This document shows, piece by piece, positions 1 through 10,245 of a stretch of DNA of 64,000 bases. The position numbers were made by a program, and so were the translations under genes. Origin of the DNA: Adiantum capillus-veneris (Eukaryota > Streptophyta > Polypodiopsida > Polypodiales > Pteridaceae). Where the stretch lies: NCBI GenBank assembly GCA_014529385.2, contig CM043954.1:99222747-99286746 (forward strand), given 5' to 3'. How positions within the stretch are numbered: position 1 is the first letter of the stretch; the number at the start of each line of letters is the position of its first letter. The notes below the pieces were generated by a model. It did not search any database and had not been told where the DNA came from. It was given only the letters and a program-made list of their open reading frames with translations.

Positions 1-886
1 ACGTGGTCTCGGTGGGTGCAGATCCGACTCTACAATTTTGGGCTTTCGGCCTACGACTGCAAGTGCTGAGGATATCTGCACTTCCAGAGTGCTGATTTGT
101 GGCTATCTACACAACGAAGGACGGCTTACAGTTCTTGGAGGCGTGTCACATACGACACGGGCGCACCTACACACAGACTGTAGGCGACATCCACTAGTTC
201 ATTAGGTAGCTTGTGTTTGCTGCTTGATATTCCAGATTTCATCCTAACATTGCAGGTACTTCCACATGGGATGTATTGTCAGAGATGATGTATGTCTGTT
301 GAGGGTTTGCTAGCTATGAGTCACGCAGCAAACAATCGCCGCAGCGGTTACAACATACAGTGGGAAATTTGTGGATGTATGACTTTGTGGGAAGTCTATG
401 TACTGTCAAATTTACTGCAGCCTTTGTTGAGGGTCGAGTGAGGATTTATTGAGCTGGAGGATTCTCGAATGTTGAGATCCTTTCGGTGATACAGGTCTTG
501 GAGCGATCCCTCGAGCACCCTTAGCTAGGCAGCTAGGATGTATTGACTGTGAGTTAGACAGTTGGGATTGCATCTTTGCTTTACTGCCGTTGAGGCATTG
601 TCGCAATCTATGCTTACAGGACAGTGACAAGACAGTGAGAGACAGTACAGGTGCAGGACAGGTTTACCCACAGCTTACAGTGTTAGAGAGACAATGGTTT
701 TTTGAGCTGTTTTTGGTCTGTTTTTAGTACACCAGAGCCATTTTACAAAGGAGACTCTGCCAAAATTTCTATAGAATCTGAAGCTTTTTTGGTTCATTTG
801 ACAGGTTGATATTGGTTCAGAGGTCAGTTTACAGGAGAAACTCTGCCTAATTTTTCCCAGGAAAGTAAACTACTGTGAAGCATACT

Positions 887-1675
887 ATGGCTGGTTCATA
901 GGACACTGCTCTTTACAATATCAAGAAGCTGGATGGAACCAATTTCCCATTGTGGAAGAAGCAGATTTGGCATGTGTTGGTACAAAAGAAGCAGATAAAA
1001 CCTATAAAGCTCAAGGGGATAAAACCACAAGATATGGACGAAGATGAATGGAGCGAAATGGATGAATTGGCACTTTCTACCATTATGCTGACTTTGGCAA
1101 AAAGCGTTTACTTCAATGTAGCAGACGAGATGTCGGCTTATCAAGCATGGACAAAGCTGAGTGATCTTTATGAGAAGCAGAGTGCAGCTTCACAGGTATA
1201 CTGGCTTAAGAAGCTTGTTGACTTGAAGATGAAAGAAGGGAAACCTATGTCCAATCATCTGAATGAACTCAACACCATCTACAGTCAGTTGTCAGCTCAA
1301 GGTGTCAAGTTTGATGAACCTGTTAGAGCTATGTTCCTGTTGATCACATTGCCGAAAAGTTGGGACACTTTTCGCACGGCTTTGAGTAATTCTGCACCTC
1401 CAGATGGTTTGACCATAGCAGTTGTAGAAGGCAGTCTGCTTACTGAAGAAACCAACAGAAAGACAATGGACAAAGGCAAAGGAACAACCTTAGTTGTCAG
1501 GGGAAGGACCAAAGAAAAGTACAAAGGTGGAAAGAGGGATCAATCTTGTAGCAAGTCCCGCAATGCTAAAGGCAAGAGTGACATAGAATGCTACCATTGT
1601 GGCAAGAAGGGTCACCTGAAAAGAGACTGCAGAGAATGGAATCAGAGTGGAGAATCAGAGTGGCAAGAAGCTTAA
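887..1675 (+). pseudogene. gag: Copia gag with CCHC zinc knuckle
   Basis: The likely original start is the ATG at 887-889. The fifth codon is TAG (899-901), after which the frame stays open to 1675. The product shows the copia gag core: a K-L-D-G-T-N-F start, the stretch D-E-L-A-L-S-T-I, and S-Q-V-Y-W-L-K-K-L-V-D-L-K before L-P-K-S-W-D-T-F. A CX2CX4HX4C zinc knuckle (CYHCGKKGHLKRDC) sits near the C-terminus at about 1589-1630. In related elements gag packages the element RNA. Here the frame ends soon after the knuckle because the protease and the first half of the integrase are missing. The early TAG makes this a pseudogene; the family assignment is firm. Confidence 0.9.
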
Positions 1676-2856
1676 ATGCTTACGCACTGACAATGGTGGA
1701 GAGTATGTTTCAAAGGCCTTTCAGGACTTTTGTGACTCAAAAGGTATAAAATGTGAACTTACTGCTCCTTACAATCCTCCTCAAAATGGTGTTGCTGAAA
1801 GGATGAATAGGACCATACAAGTGAAGGTCAGAAGTATGTTGTCTAATGCACAACTGCCAAATGGGTTTTGGGCTGAAGCTGTATCAACAGATGTTCATCT
1901 TATAAATAGATATCCTAGCAAGGTTTTGCAGAAGAATTCAGTGGCAGAGATGGTATGGTCAGGCAAAATGCCCTCATACAAGCATCTCAGAGTCTTTGGC
2001 TGTGAGGCATATACTCATGTTCCAAAGGAATTTAGGAACAAACTTGAGCCAAGGAGTAGAAAGTGCATCTTTCTAGGCTATGGTAATTCTGGTGAGATGG
2101 GGTACAGATTTTGGGATCCCGAATCCAGAAAGGTTATCGGCAGCAATGATGTTCACTTTAATGAATCCAAATATCATTCTAAACCAGAGAGGGTTGAGGA
2201 GATTAGAAGAGTTGTCTTCCAAGAAGATGGACCTGCACGTGCAAGACAAAATGTCAGGGCTCAAGAAGAGCAAGGAGAGGATAGAGTGGAACCACAGTTT
2301 GTGGCTAGGCCTGAGCCTGAGCCACCTATTTTGCGTAGATCTGGACGTATCACGCGACCTCCTGATAGGTTTGTTCCATCTATGAACTATGTCATGTTGA
2401 CTGATTGCAATGAGCCTTCATGTTACAAGGAAGCAGTGCAAATGAAGGAATCCGGGAATTGGCAATTGGCCATGCAGTCAGAGATGACAGCTCTGCATAA
2501 AAACGAGACATGGAAGCTAGTTAAATTACCACAGGGCAAAAAGGCTCTACCTTGTAAATGGGTTTACAGGTATAAGATCACCGCTCATGATAGTCAGCCA
2601 AAGTACAAAGCAAGGCTTGTTTCCAAGGGCTTTAAGCAAGAACAAGGCATTGACTTTGATGAAGTCTTCTCTCCAGTGGTCAAGATGACTTCATTGAGAT
2701 GCTTTCTTGCATTGGTTGCCATATTAGATTTGGTGTTGCACCAAATGGATGTCAAGACAACGTTCTTGCATGGTGATTTAGATGTGGAAATTTACATGCA
2801 GTAGCCAGAAGGGTTTGTTAAGAAAGGCAAGGAAGATTTGGTATGCCAGTTGTTAA
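1647..2856 (+). pseudogene. pol: Copia pol, 5' part: integrase C-half and RT N-half
   Basis: The reading frame begins inside the integrase catalytic core: TDNGGEY (second catalytic Asp) followed by NGVAERMNRT (catalytic Glu), then the copia hallmark FGCEAYTHVP and the K-C-I-F-L-G-Y block. RT starts with KWVYRYKI and runs through KARLVSKGF to MDVKTTFLHGDL. TAG at 2802-2804 interrupts where copia proteins have Gln before PEGF, so a CAG-to-TAG change is likely. The frame then continues to 2856, where an inserted element splits the RT. The integrase HHCC domain, the first catalytic Asp and the protease are absent because of an internal deletion. This frame differs from that of gag and overlaps it by 29 bases, which an unbroken copia gag-pol would not do. 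Confidence 0.9.
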
Positions 2857-4201
2857 CACTAGAATGGTAACAGGACACTTTTATGTCCTTGGACACTTTT
2901 GTGTCCTGTTAAGTGACCATTTTGCTTGAATTATTTGAAGAGTATGAAAATGAATTTCTAGCTGCTATATATCCACAAAGTTGCCTTATGAGCTGAAAAA
3001 AACTTAGCATTTTTTTTTTAATATCGATCTCACCATTAACCTTACTCTTGCACAACATTTTTGAACCTAAACTGTGTGAAAAAACGGGTCTTGTTTTTGG
3101 CTTTTTTTTTCAATTTTTGGCAACTATACCACTCTAAACTTAATGTTTGTGAGGTTTAGATGGCTAGAGGTTAGGCCTTCATAGTTCTCAACATGTTTTG
3201 ATGCTTGTAGGGAGAGCTAAGTGTTAAAATTGAAAGTTATGACCAATTTACAAGAATTGCATAATCCTGTTTTTTGGCCAAAATTAGCACTTTTATGATT
3301 TTTTTGGTGGCTTTCTTGATATCCAAATTCAATTTTGATTGTGTAAGTGTAATGTATAACATAACGCTAATCTTCCTTGAGTTTTAGGGGACCTAATATG
3401 CTATATAGCATAGTATATGATGATGGTTGAGTTTTTTGATTGCTGAAGAATACGATACATTTTAGAGTAGCAAGTATAACTTTCTCAATATTGCTAGTTT
3501 CTTAGGCCAATTGTGTGTATTTTGTAGGTAGTGACCATATCTAATCATAGACTACAAACTTGGCTAGATATTGAGTAGTTTCTATGGGTTTCTAGAGGTC
3601 ATAATGCTAAACCCAGTTTTTTGATGTTTGCTGTATTTAGCACTTTATCATTGCCCCCAAGGTTCCAATTGTAAGAGATCCATTATCCTTTTGACATGCT
3701 CCATGGCTCCTTTTGAATCCAGAGGCCCAAAGGGAACTAAGAAAACATGTATATAGTATGTGTATTGAGCGTGACTATAGAAACTTTGATGATAGGTCCG
3801 CAGAATGGCAAAAATGCAACTTTTTTGTACCAATTTTTTTTGCCCAAAAAAAAAATAGTGAGGTAAAAGAAACCATATGTTTTGGTCACCAACCCATTGA
3901 AGTTAACGGGGCATTTTATCTCATGTCCTAGAAAAATCTCCACTCTTATATACATACATGCAATCAATCGTAAGAAATTGCTGTTCTGGGCAAAATGCAC
4001 TGGTCCATCAACTTTGGAGGCTTGTAGTGACCAAGGGATGAGAAAAATTACAAGTTTCTCATTTTTTCCATATGTAGTAGTTATTGAACTATAAGCTCAT
4101 GAAAGGATTTTTCAAAATGAGTGGATCTACTATGGTTTTGGAAATTTTTCCCAAAACCCTGAAAGGACACTTTAAAGTATTGTTAGGTTACCATTCTAGT
4201 G
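2857..4201. mobile_element. Non-autonomous DNA transposon inserted in copia RT, TTAA flanks
   Basis: The 1345-bp AT-rich segment splits the copia RT. Its ends are inverted: CACTAGAATGGTAAC at 2857 and GTTACCATTCTAGTG ending at 4201. TTAA flanks both sides (2853-2856 and 4202-4205). Removing the insert with one TTAA leaves the host RT in frame across the join, which supports a clean insertion. A perfect 11-bp inverted repeat, TAACAGGACAC with GTGTCCTGTTA, lies just inside the left end, and GGACACTTT recurs near both ends. I see no transposase. Because TTAA is palindromic, a 2-bp TA duplication with longer terminal repeats cannot be excluded; a 3-bp duplication with CACTA-type ends does not fit (TAA against TTA). 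Confidence 0.85.
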
Positions 4202-5301
4202 TTAAAGAGTCTTTATGGCTTAAAACAATCACCAAGGGCATGGTACCATAAATTCCACAAGTTTATGCTTTCTCAAGGCTACAAACGTAGTGAGTTTGAT
4301 CACTGTCTATATACAAAGAAGGCTAAGGATGGCAGTTGGCTGATCCTTATTTTGTATGTGGATGACATGTTGATTGCTGACAAGCACTTGGAAGAAATTT
4401 CAGCTTTGAAGTCAAAGATGGCAAAATCATTTGACATGAAAGACATGGGTGAGGCAAGTCATATACTTGGTATGCGCATTGAGAGAGACAGATCAAAGAA
4501 GTTGATTTGGTTATCTCAAACAGAGTATATTGACAAGGTTTTGCAACGTTTCAATATGGAGAAGGGAAAGGCATTGAGTGTTCCATTTCCACCATATGTG
4601 AAACTTAGCAAACAAGATTGTCCTGTGTCTGAGGAAGAACAGGCTGAAATGGATAAGATTCCATAAGCGTCTGCAGTGGGTAGTTTGATGTATGAAATGA
4701 TTGCTACTCGCCCATACATTGCATTTGCAGTGGGAGTAGTAAGTCGATATAAACCCAGGCAAGAAACATTGGGAGGCAGTGAAAGGAATATTGAGATACC
4801 TGAAAGCTACAAAGAGTATGCGCATATGCTATGGGAGTCAGGAGCTAAGTGTAAAGGGTTTTACAGACTCAGATTATGCAGGTGACTTAGACAACCGAAG
4901 GTCTACGTCAGGGTATGTCTTTACATTGGCTGGTGGAGTAGTATCATGGCGTTCTAGCTTACAAGATTATGTTACTTAGTCTACTACAGAGGCTGAATAT
5001 GTTGCAGCATCAGAGGCATGCAAAGAATCAATTTGGCTTAATCGACTAGTAACAGATTTGGGAATCAAAGAAGAGATGCCTATGTTATATTGTGATAGTC
5101 AAAGTGCTATACAATTGGCTCGCAATCCACTCAAAGACAAAGCATGTGGATGTGAAGTATCATTTCATCGGGGAAATGCTCGAGGATAAGCAACTTCAGC
5201 TTGTCAAAGTTCACACCACATAAAATCCTGCTGATCTACTTACAAAATGACTTCCCTCAGAGAGCTTTGTGCATTTTCGCAAGCAGTTAGGTGTAGGGTA
5301 G
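4202..5301 (+). pseudogene. pol: Copia pol, 3' part: RT C-half and RNase H
   Basis: The frame resumes at LKSLYGLKQSPRAWY and reaches the RT catalytic box LYVDDMLIA. A stop (TAA) is at 4664-4666, just before the A-S-A-V-G-S-L-M-Y block. A frameshift follows near 4760, then RNase H: TDSDYAGDLDNRRSTSGY, a TAG at 4977-4979, STTEAEYVA and YCDSQSAIQLA. A second frameshift near 5140 precedes the C-terminal tail K-H-V-D-V-K-Y-H-F, which ends at the TAG at 5299-5301. The catalytic Asp, Glu and Asp of RNase H are visible, but the gene is broken in at least six places. Family identity is unambiguous. Confidence 0.9.
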
Positions 5302-5379
5302 TACATCACTTCTCTACATCTCTTGTATATTATCTTGTATAGTAGCTTCTCTCACACTTAAAGTACCACATTGGACTTT

Positions 5380-5590
5380 AAGTGGGAGGTTGTTGGGGTA
5401 TAAAGCCCAATGTGGTCGCCTAGGTAAGTGGGCGGGCCGCCAGGTATGTACACATATTCTTTTGTAAAAACCTAATAAGAACTCACTATGCTCTACACAT
5501 TAAAGTAGAGTGAGTTCACCATATTGTCGTGCTCTTCTTCTCGCACTCTCTCTCGCGTCGCACTTCCGCTCATACTCCTTCAGACCTTAG
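5380..5590 (+). repeat. Copia polypurine tract and 3' LTR start
   Basis: AAGTGGGAGGT (5380-5390) has the usual form of a copia polypurine tract and is followed directly by TGTTGGGGTATAAAG at 5391, an LTR start of TG type. The LTR can be followed to about 5580-5590 (CTCATACTCCTTCA), after which I cannot decide the end because no second LTR copy is available for comparison. Confidence 0.75.
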
Positions 5591-6402
5591 ATCATATAGA
5601 TTCAAGTTGGAGTGTGAGAGATACGTCAAAATATCACTTTTAGCTTCATAAATGTAGAATAAATCTCGTTGCTATTGTACTTGCTATAATTGTAATCAAA
5701 ATTTCAAAGAATAAACACTACTATTGCGTTCAAAATGTGCTAAAAACAGCATGTCGGAGCTTGAAAATGGCAAAAACAAGCTGTAAAACGTCTTGTTCCT
5801 CCTACACTCTAATACCAATTCAAGAGGATATCAATGCTAATGCTATGCCTTGTAGATGCAAGTATGGTTAGTGTAAAGTGATAGGTTGTGGTGGGTGGAG
5901 TACTCACTAATAAATGAGCGGTCGGACATCAAACATCTGACCTTGAGAGAAGGCACATGCTACATTTGTCTCAACAAAAGAGTCACCTATTTATTCATGG
6001 TGATATGCCCAAGTAGGTCACTAATAAAAATGTAACCTATCACGTGAGTTCAACACAAGGGTATTTAAAGTTCTTGAAACTTACAAAAATATATATACAA
6101 AAGGGCATTATTTTTTCAAATTTGAAAAAAAATTACAGATTTTGTACATTATATTCTTAACAAAATTCACAGATAAGAGGTTTTACAAACATGTCTTGAA
6201 CGCACGTGATATGATAGTTTTACACATAGTGAACCCCCCGAGGTGATATGATAGACTTTTGTTGTTACTATACGATATGGTTACATTTTTATTTGCATTG
6301 CAAATGACATTAGTGTATTTGAAAAAACATACTTATTTGGAAGAATCAAAGTATGTTTATGGTTTGTATGGGAAGTTTTGATAAGACTTTGTATTATTTG
6401 TA
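5591..6402. other. No gene recognised
   Basis: AT-rich sequence with no coding frame or terminal structure that I can support. A short inverted pair (GTGATAGGTT near 5878 and AACCTATCAC near 6035) is present but isolated. Confidence 0.6.
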
Positions 6403-6627
6403 AGCAAGTTATGGTTCTTGTTTTTGGGTCAAATTGTCACTAGAATTTTGGGAATGTACTTATGGTAGCAATACGTTATGGTCTTTACTTTAGGTAATAG
6501 TGTCACTAGACTTTTGAGAATATACTTATGGTAGCAATAAGTTATGGTCTTTACCTTTAGATAATAGTGTCACTAGACTTTTTATAATATACTTATGGTA
6601 GCAAGAAGTTATGGCTTTTACCTTTAG
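6403..6627. repeat. Tandem repeat, about 66-bp unit, a little over 3 copies
   Basis: The block GTTATGG...GTCACTAGA...ACTTATGGTAGCAA recurs; ACTTATGG lies at 6458, 6524 and 6591, giving 66- and 67-bp spacing. Copies are diverged by several substitutions each. The fourth copy decays after about 25 bases. Confidence 0.85.
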
Positions 6628-6680
6628 ATTGGTTCAAGAAGAATTATCACTAGTACCAAGATTTTTATGGTGTATTTTTG

Positions 6681-7237
6681 TATTGTATGTTTGCTTTTTG
6701 GACAGGCCAATAGAAGTATGTTTCTATCCCTTCAAGGGTAGATTGAATCCCTTTATGCGTGAGGATAAGTATGCGATGGTATTCTTTGTTTAGGGGGTGT
6801 TGAAGAGCGTTTTGCCCGCCGTCTTCGTGGAGACATCTCCGTCTAGGTGGCATTGACTCGCTCCTTTCTCGTTCTTTCAGTGGGGGCTCTACCGTTGAAA
6901 CTTAGATTCTCCTTTGGGAGGGAGATGCCTCATCGAGTAGTAAGTTTTTGAGCCCTTCGTACGGATCCTTCTCTTCTTTCCTTATCAGAGAGAGTACTCT
7001 TTTGGAAGTCTCACCAGGAGCCTTCCTAGGTACTCTCTCTTCTTGGTGGGGATTTTGGAGAATACCATTGGTGCACTATTGCTGTAGCACTTCACCTTGG
7101 AGGGATGGATTGCCCAGGGCTTGTTGAAGCCTAAAAACAAGATAGTTTACAAGCATAGGGTCATCATTAGTTTCTCTTTCATTAGTAAAATCAAAGCTAT
7201 CAACATTCATTTCAATCTCTTTTCCCTTGTCAGCCAT
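6681..7237 (-). pseudogene. Chromovirus gag/integrase fragments (deletion derivative)
   Basis: On the minus strand, the gag start (ATG at 7235-7237) and its N-terminal part down to about 6790 match the gag at 22180-22583 of the larger chromovirus. They are followed at about 6765-6681 by a piece of integrase (K-G-I-Q-S-T-L-E-G-I-E-T-Y-F-Y-W-P) matching that element near 18880-18940. Order and orientation agree with one element that lost everything between gag and the integrase zinc-binding region. Both pieces have frame breaks. Nothing functional can be made. Confidence 0.85.
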
Positions 7238-7619
7238 ACTAGCAAATTTTAGATTTAAATTTTTACTTCAATCCCTAGTTTCTACTCCTCTTTACCTTCA
7301 AAGATTAGCACTCAAGCATCTATACCCATGTCTCAAATATTATTAATTGCAAGGAATAGAAGATATGGTTTAACAGAGCCAAGATAGCATTGGTTCCTAT
7401 CAAGCTTCTAATAGCTCAATAATGGCCCCGTAGGACTCCATTATTAAGACCATAGCTCTCAATGGTATCCCTGTTAACTGCATAAAGCAGGTGTGCTTCA
7501 AGGATGAAAAATCCCTACTAAACGTACTCTTTTGCAATTATTAACACCAACCATTTGTAGCAAGCTTGAGGACCTGTCTTCTTGAGCAAGAAAAGAGAAA
7601 CCAATAGCTCTGATACCAA
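7238..7619 (-). promoter_or_regulatory. Chromovirus leader with primer-binding site
   Basis: The leader lies between gag and LTR. The minus strand at 7607-7618 reads TGGTATCAGAGC, the initiator-Met tRNA type of primer-binding site, one base away from the LTR end at 7620. The leader matches that at 22584-22999 in the larger copy. Confidence 0.85.
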
Positions 7620-9138
7620 TGTAACATTTAAAATACACTAGTAACTTGTGTGTAGTGAAAAATGATAACATAGTGAGCATTTCATTAAGAACAAGCTCCT
7701 CAAATGAGCATAGAGAGAGTACTTAGTTTGAGAAAGAAACATAGAAATTTACACCTAGCTAGCTAGCCTTGGTATAGAAAATACTTGAAAAGAGAGAGAA
7801 ATAGAACAATTGACAACAATTGAGGACTAGATTTACATGGAACCCTTCCAAAAAGGCTTTGTATTATAGCTACTCCCATCAAAGGTGACTTTTGCACAAT
7901 ACAATCTTTGTGTTCATTGACAAAACTCATTGGAAGCTTCATGCACCAAATTATGCTTGAAAAACACACCTAGTGTCCCTAGCCTCGTCCCAAGACCTCA
8001 CATACTTTCAAAAATGGTGAGAGCTAGCAAGGAATGAGGAAAGATTGAGAGGAAGAAGATGTATCTTATGAGAAAGATATATTCTCCTCACATAATCACT
8101 CTAATAGCATAGATTAGCTTAGTAATTATAATGGTAGAGGAGATGAGCATTCCATTGAAGCTTGGCTCTTGGTTGGATTTGCATTTCATAGCCAAGAGTT
8201 GTTGGTGTAGGCCTCTAGTTCTCAATGCTTGGAGAAGGAGATGGAGTTCTTGCTCTACACATGAGTTGTGTGTGTGTGTGTAGAGAAGTGAGTTAGACTA
8301 AAAAAGCCAACTCTCTCTCTCTACTTGGTCGACCCCTCTTCCCTTTTTCTCTTGCTAGCTTCCCATTGGTTCGTGCATGGCTTAGCCAATAACAAATAAG
8401 AAGCATAATTGATAGCCTTGTGACATGTGTCCCCCTTTTCCCTTTTGTGAGAGCTTTAAGTAAATAAAATAATTTAATTAAACTCTCATTGGACCTTTTA
8501 GTCTTCTGGACAATAGGAATCAAGCAAGCCATTAGGCTATTGCATTCTCATTGGATCCCTTGGTAGATTGTCCGATAGTCTTCTAGGGATGATCTTAATT
8601 TGTGTTGGTTCTTTTATCAAGCATTATTAAATTGATTAGACTAATTTTTACTCTAGCCTAATTCTCATTGGTCCATCTCTATGGCCATCCAATAGGATTT
8701 GAGGGGAGATTGGGGGAAACTGGTTTAGGAGCCTGCCATGTGTCCATTCTTCCCTTTGGGTAGAGCTTGAAAGTGTGTGTGTGTGTGTGTGTGTGTGCTT
8801 TTTTTTTCTCTCTTCCCCTACCATTAGGGCTCGCCCCCTCCTTCCTAGGGATGTGGGAAGACTTTTTAGTCTTCCCATAACCAACCATTGGACAATTTAA
8901 TTAGTTTTAGGAACTTTAGCCTATGGAAGCGTTGATGGAGCTGAACCTTAGGTCTTTTAAGCTCCACTGTGGTGCACATTTCTCTTTTGCAGAACTGTCC
9001 CCCTTTGGATCCCTGCTGAGACCGGTCTGGCAACCTTACCAATATTCTAGCTTTTACTCCCTTGGTACGTCCCCATATTAAATAATCAGTTTAACATGAG
9101 AAAATCATTTGGGAAAATTAGTATTAGTTTTTATGACA
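7620..9138 (-). repeat. Chromovirus 5' LTR, complete copy
   Basis: The top strand begins TGTAACATTTAA at 7620 and ends TTATGACA at 9138 (1519 bp). The same ends delimit the LTR at 15717-17297, and most of the length also aligns with 23001-24498. It contains a (GT)n run at 8773-8797. The far end of this element is lost, so no target duplication can be checked. Confidence 0.85.
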
Positions 9139-9511
9139 ATTGTCTTGGTCTAACCTATGCATATATCTGAGATACAAGATGGCATAGTCCCGATGTTAGC
9201 AAGAGACTAGACGCATATTTTTTATGGATACCCAATGGTGCATCTTATACGCTATGATATGTGCTTTATGTTCCTAAGCACAAAGTTTGATCTTGGTGAG
9301 ACATTTTAGAGACAGTGAGTTTTAGGTATTGCTTAGAGAGAAATCTGTCTAGATGCATTGGGGTTCGCTAGTCATTGTGAGAGAAGCTAGGATTGGCTTG
9401 GTCTACCCTATGCATATACTTGAGATATGAGACAGCATAGTCCCGATTACATTACAATCATGTCAGCAAGAGACTAGACACATATTTTTCACGGATGAGC
9501 TTCACAGTGTT
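9139..9511. repeat. Direct repeat pair beside the LTR
   Basis: A block starting CTTGGTCTAACCTATGCATA at about 9144 recurs at about 9398 with CTTGGTCTACCCTATGCATA. Both continue through a shared GCATAGTCCCGAT and AGCAAGAGACTAGAC to about 9220 and 9495. The second copy has some 15 extra bases. No gene is seen between them. Confidence 0.75.
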
Positions 9512-9951
9512 GTGCAAGGCATGTTTGTAGATGTAGAATTAGAGTGGCCATGCTTTAGCAAGAGACAACAGATTGATCCTCTAAGAATAAAGATACCTCC
9601 TACCACAGATATGGAGTTCTTTGACATGCTCATGCTAAAGGTTGATATGGTGATGCCAAACATGTGGATACAGCCCCTATGGACAATGAGGGAATGACGC
9701 CTATCCTAGAGTTAGGATTGACGCGCCCATATGTGACTAGTTCTGGTGGTGATGCAGTGAGTGTTGAGATATCTATTGCAGATAGATTGGCAGAAGTCAT
9801 TGCACTTGACATTGATGTGATTGTCATGGATATGATGTCAAAGATTATGCGTTTAGCATCAACCTCTGGGAGTCTCATGTACGGTCTCTTAATGTCAAGA
9901 CCTATTGTAGCAATTGTAGTGGGAGCATTTGCAATTGGGATTGTTGATTGA
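9512..9951 (+). other. Two short open frames of unknown nature
   Basis: Frames at 9512-9697 and 9664-9951 look less random than their surroundings. The second contains S-G-S-L-M-Y and R-P-I-V-A-I-V-V-G, faintly like the end of copia RT. A purine-rich TTTAAGTGGGAGA at about 10025-10037 resembles a copia polypurine tract. A degraded copia 3' end is one reading, but the other expected motifs are absent, so I leave it unassigned. Confidence 0.3.
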
Positions 9952-10190
9952 GATGACATTCCTCTATACTTCATGTACATACCACTAGGTTCTACGGTAA
10001 TACCACTTATCTCCACGTTCTTCTTTAAGTGGGAGAGTATTGAGATAGACATGGTGTGCCTCTTACCTCGTCCAAATGTGTCAGAGGTGTCCGATCGTCC
10101 ATCACTTATACACACCTTATTCTTTACTAGATAAAAAAATAAGGGGCTCTTTCTCACACATTGTGGTGATTTGCTCCACCCACATCCTAT

Positions 10191-10191
<1 letters not shown>

Positions 10192-10243
<52 letters not shown>
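10192..10243. repeat. (CT)n microsatellite
   Basis: Uninterrupted CT dinucleotides over about 52 bases. Confidence 0.98.

Positions 10244-10245
<2 letters not shown>

Larger units (their letters stand above)
1..5590 (+). mobile_element. Degenerate Ty1/copia retrotransposon
   Basis: The gag, integrase, RT and RNase H segments follow in copia order on the plus strand, ending in a polypurine tract and an LTR start at 5391. Bases 1-886 are non-coding leader and possibly the end of a 5' LTR (a candidate end, CCTAACA, lies near 247), but I find no clear Met-tRNA primer-binding site and no match between bases 1-250 and the 3' LTR. The 5' boundary therefore lies outside the window or is eroded. The element carries an internal deletion (gag zinc knuckle fused close to mid-integrase), several nonsense codons, frameshifts and a 1345-bp insertion. 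It cannot encode a working polyprotein. Confidence 0.9.

Noticed and set aside
1-260. 5' LTR end and Met-tRNA primer-binding site of the first copia
   Set aside because: CCTAACA near 247 could end an LTR, but no TGGTATCAGAGC-like site follows and bases 1-250 do not align with the 3' LTR at 5391.
6403-6627. CRISPR-like array
   Set aside because: The repeat is a diverged 66-bp tandem array without unique spacers, in a eukaryotic transposon-rich context.
9664-9951. Copia RT-like ending (S-G-S-L-M-Y...R-P-I-V-A)
   Set aside because: Similarity is confined to about 20 residues and the expected YVDD and RNase H motifs are absent; kept only as an unassigned feature.
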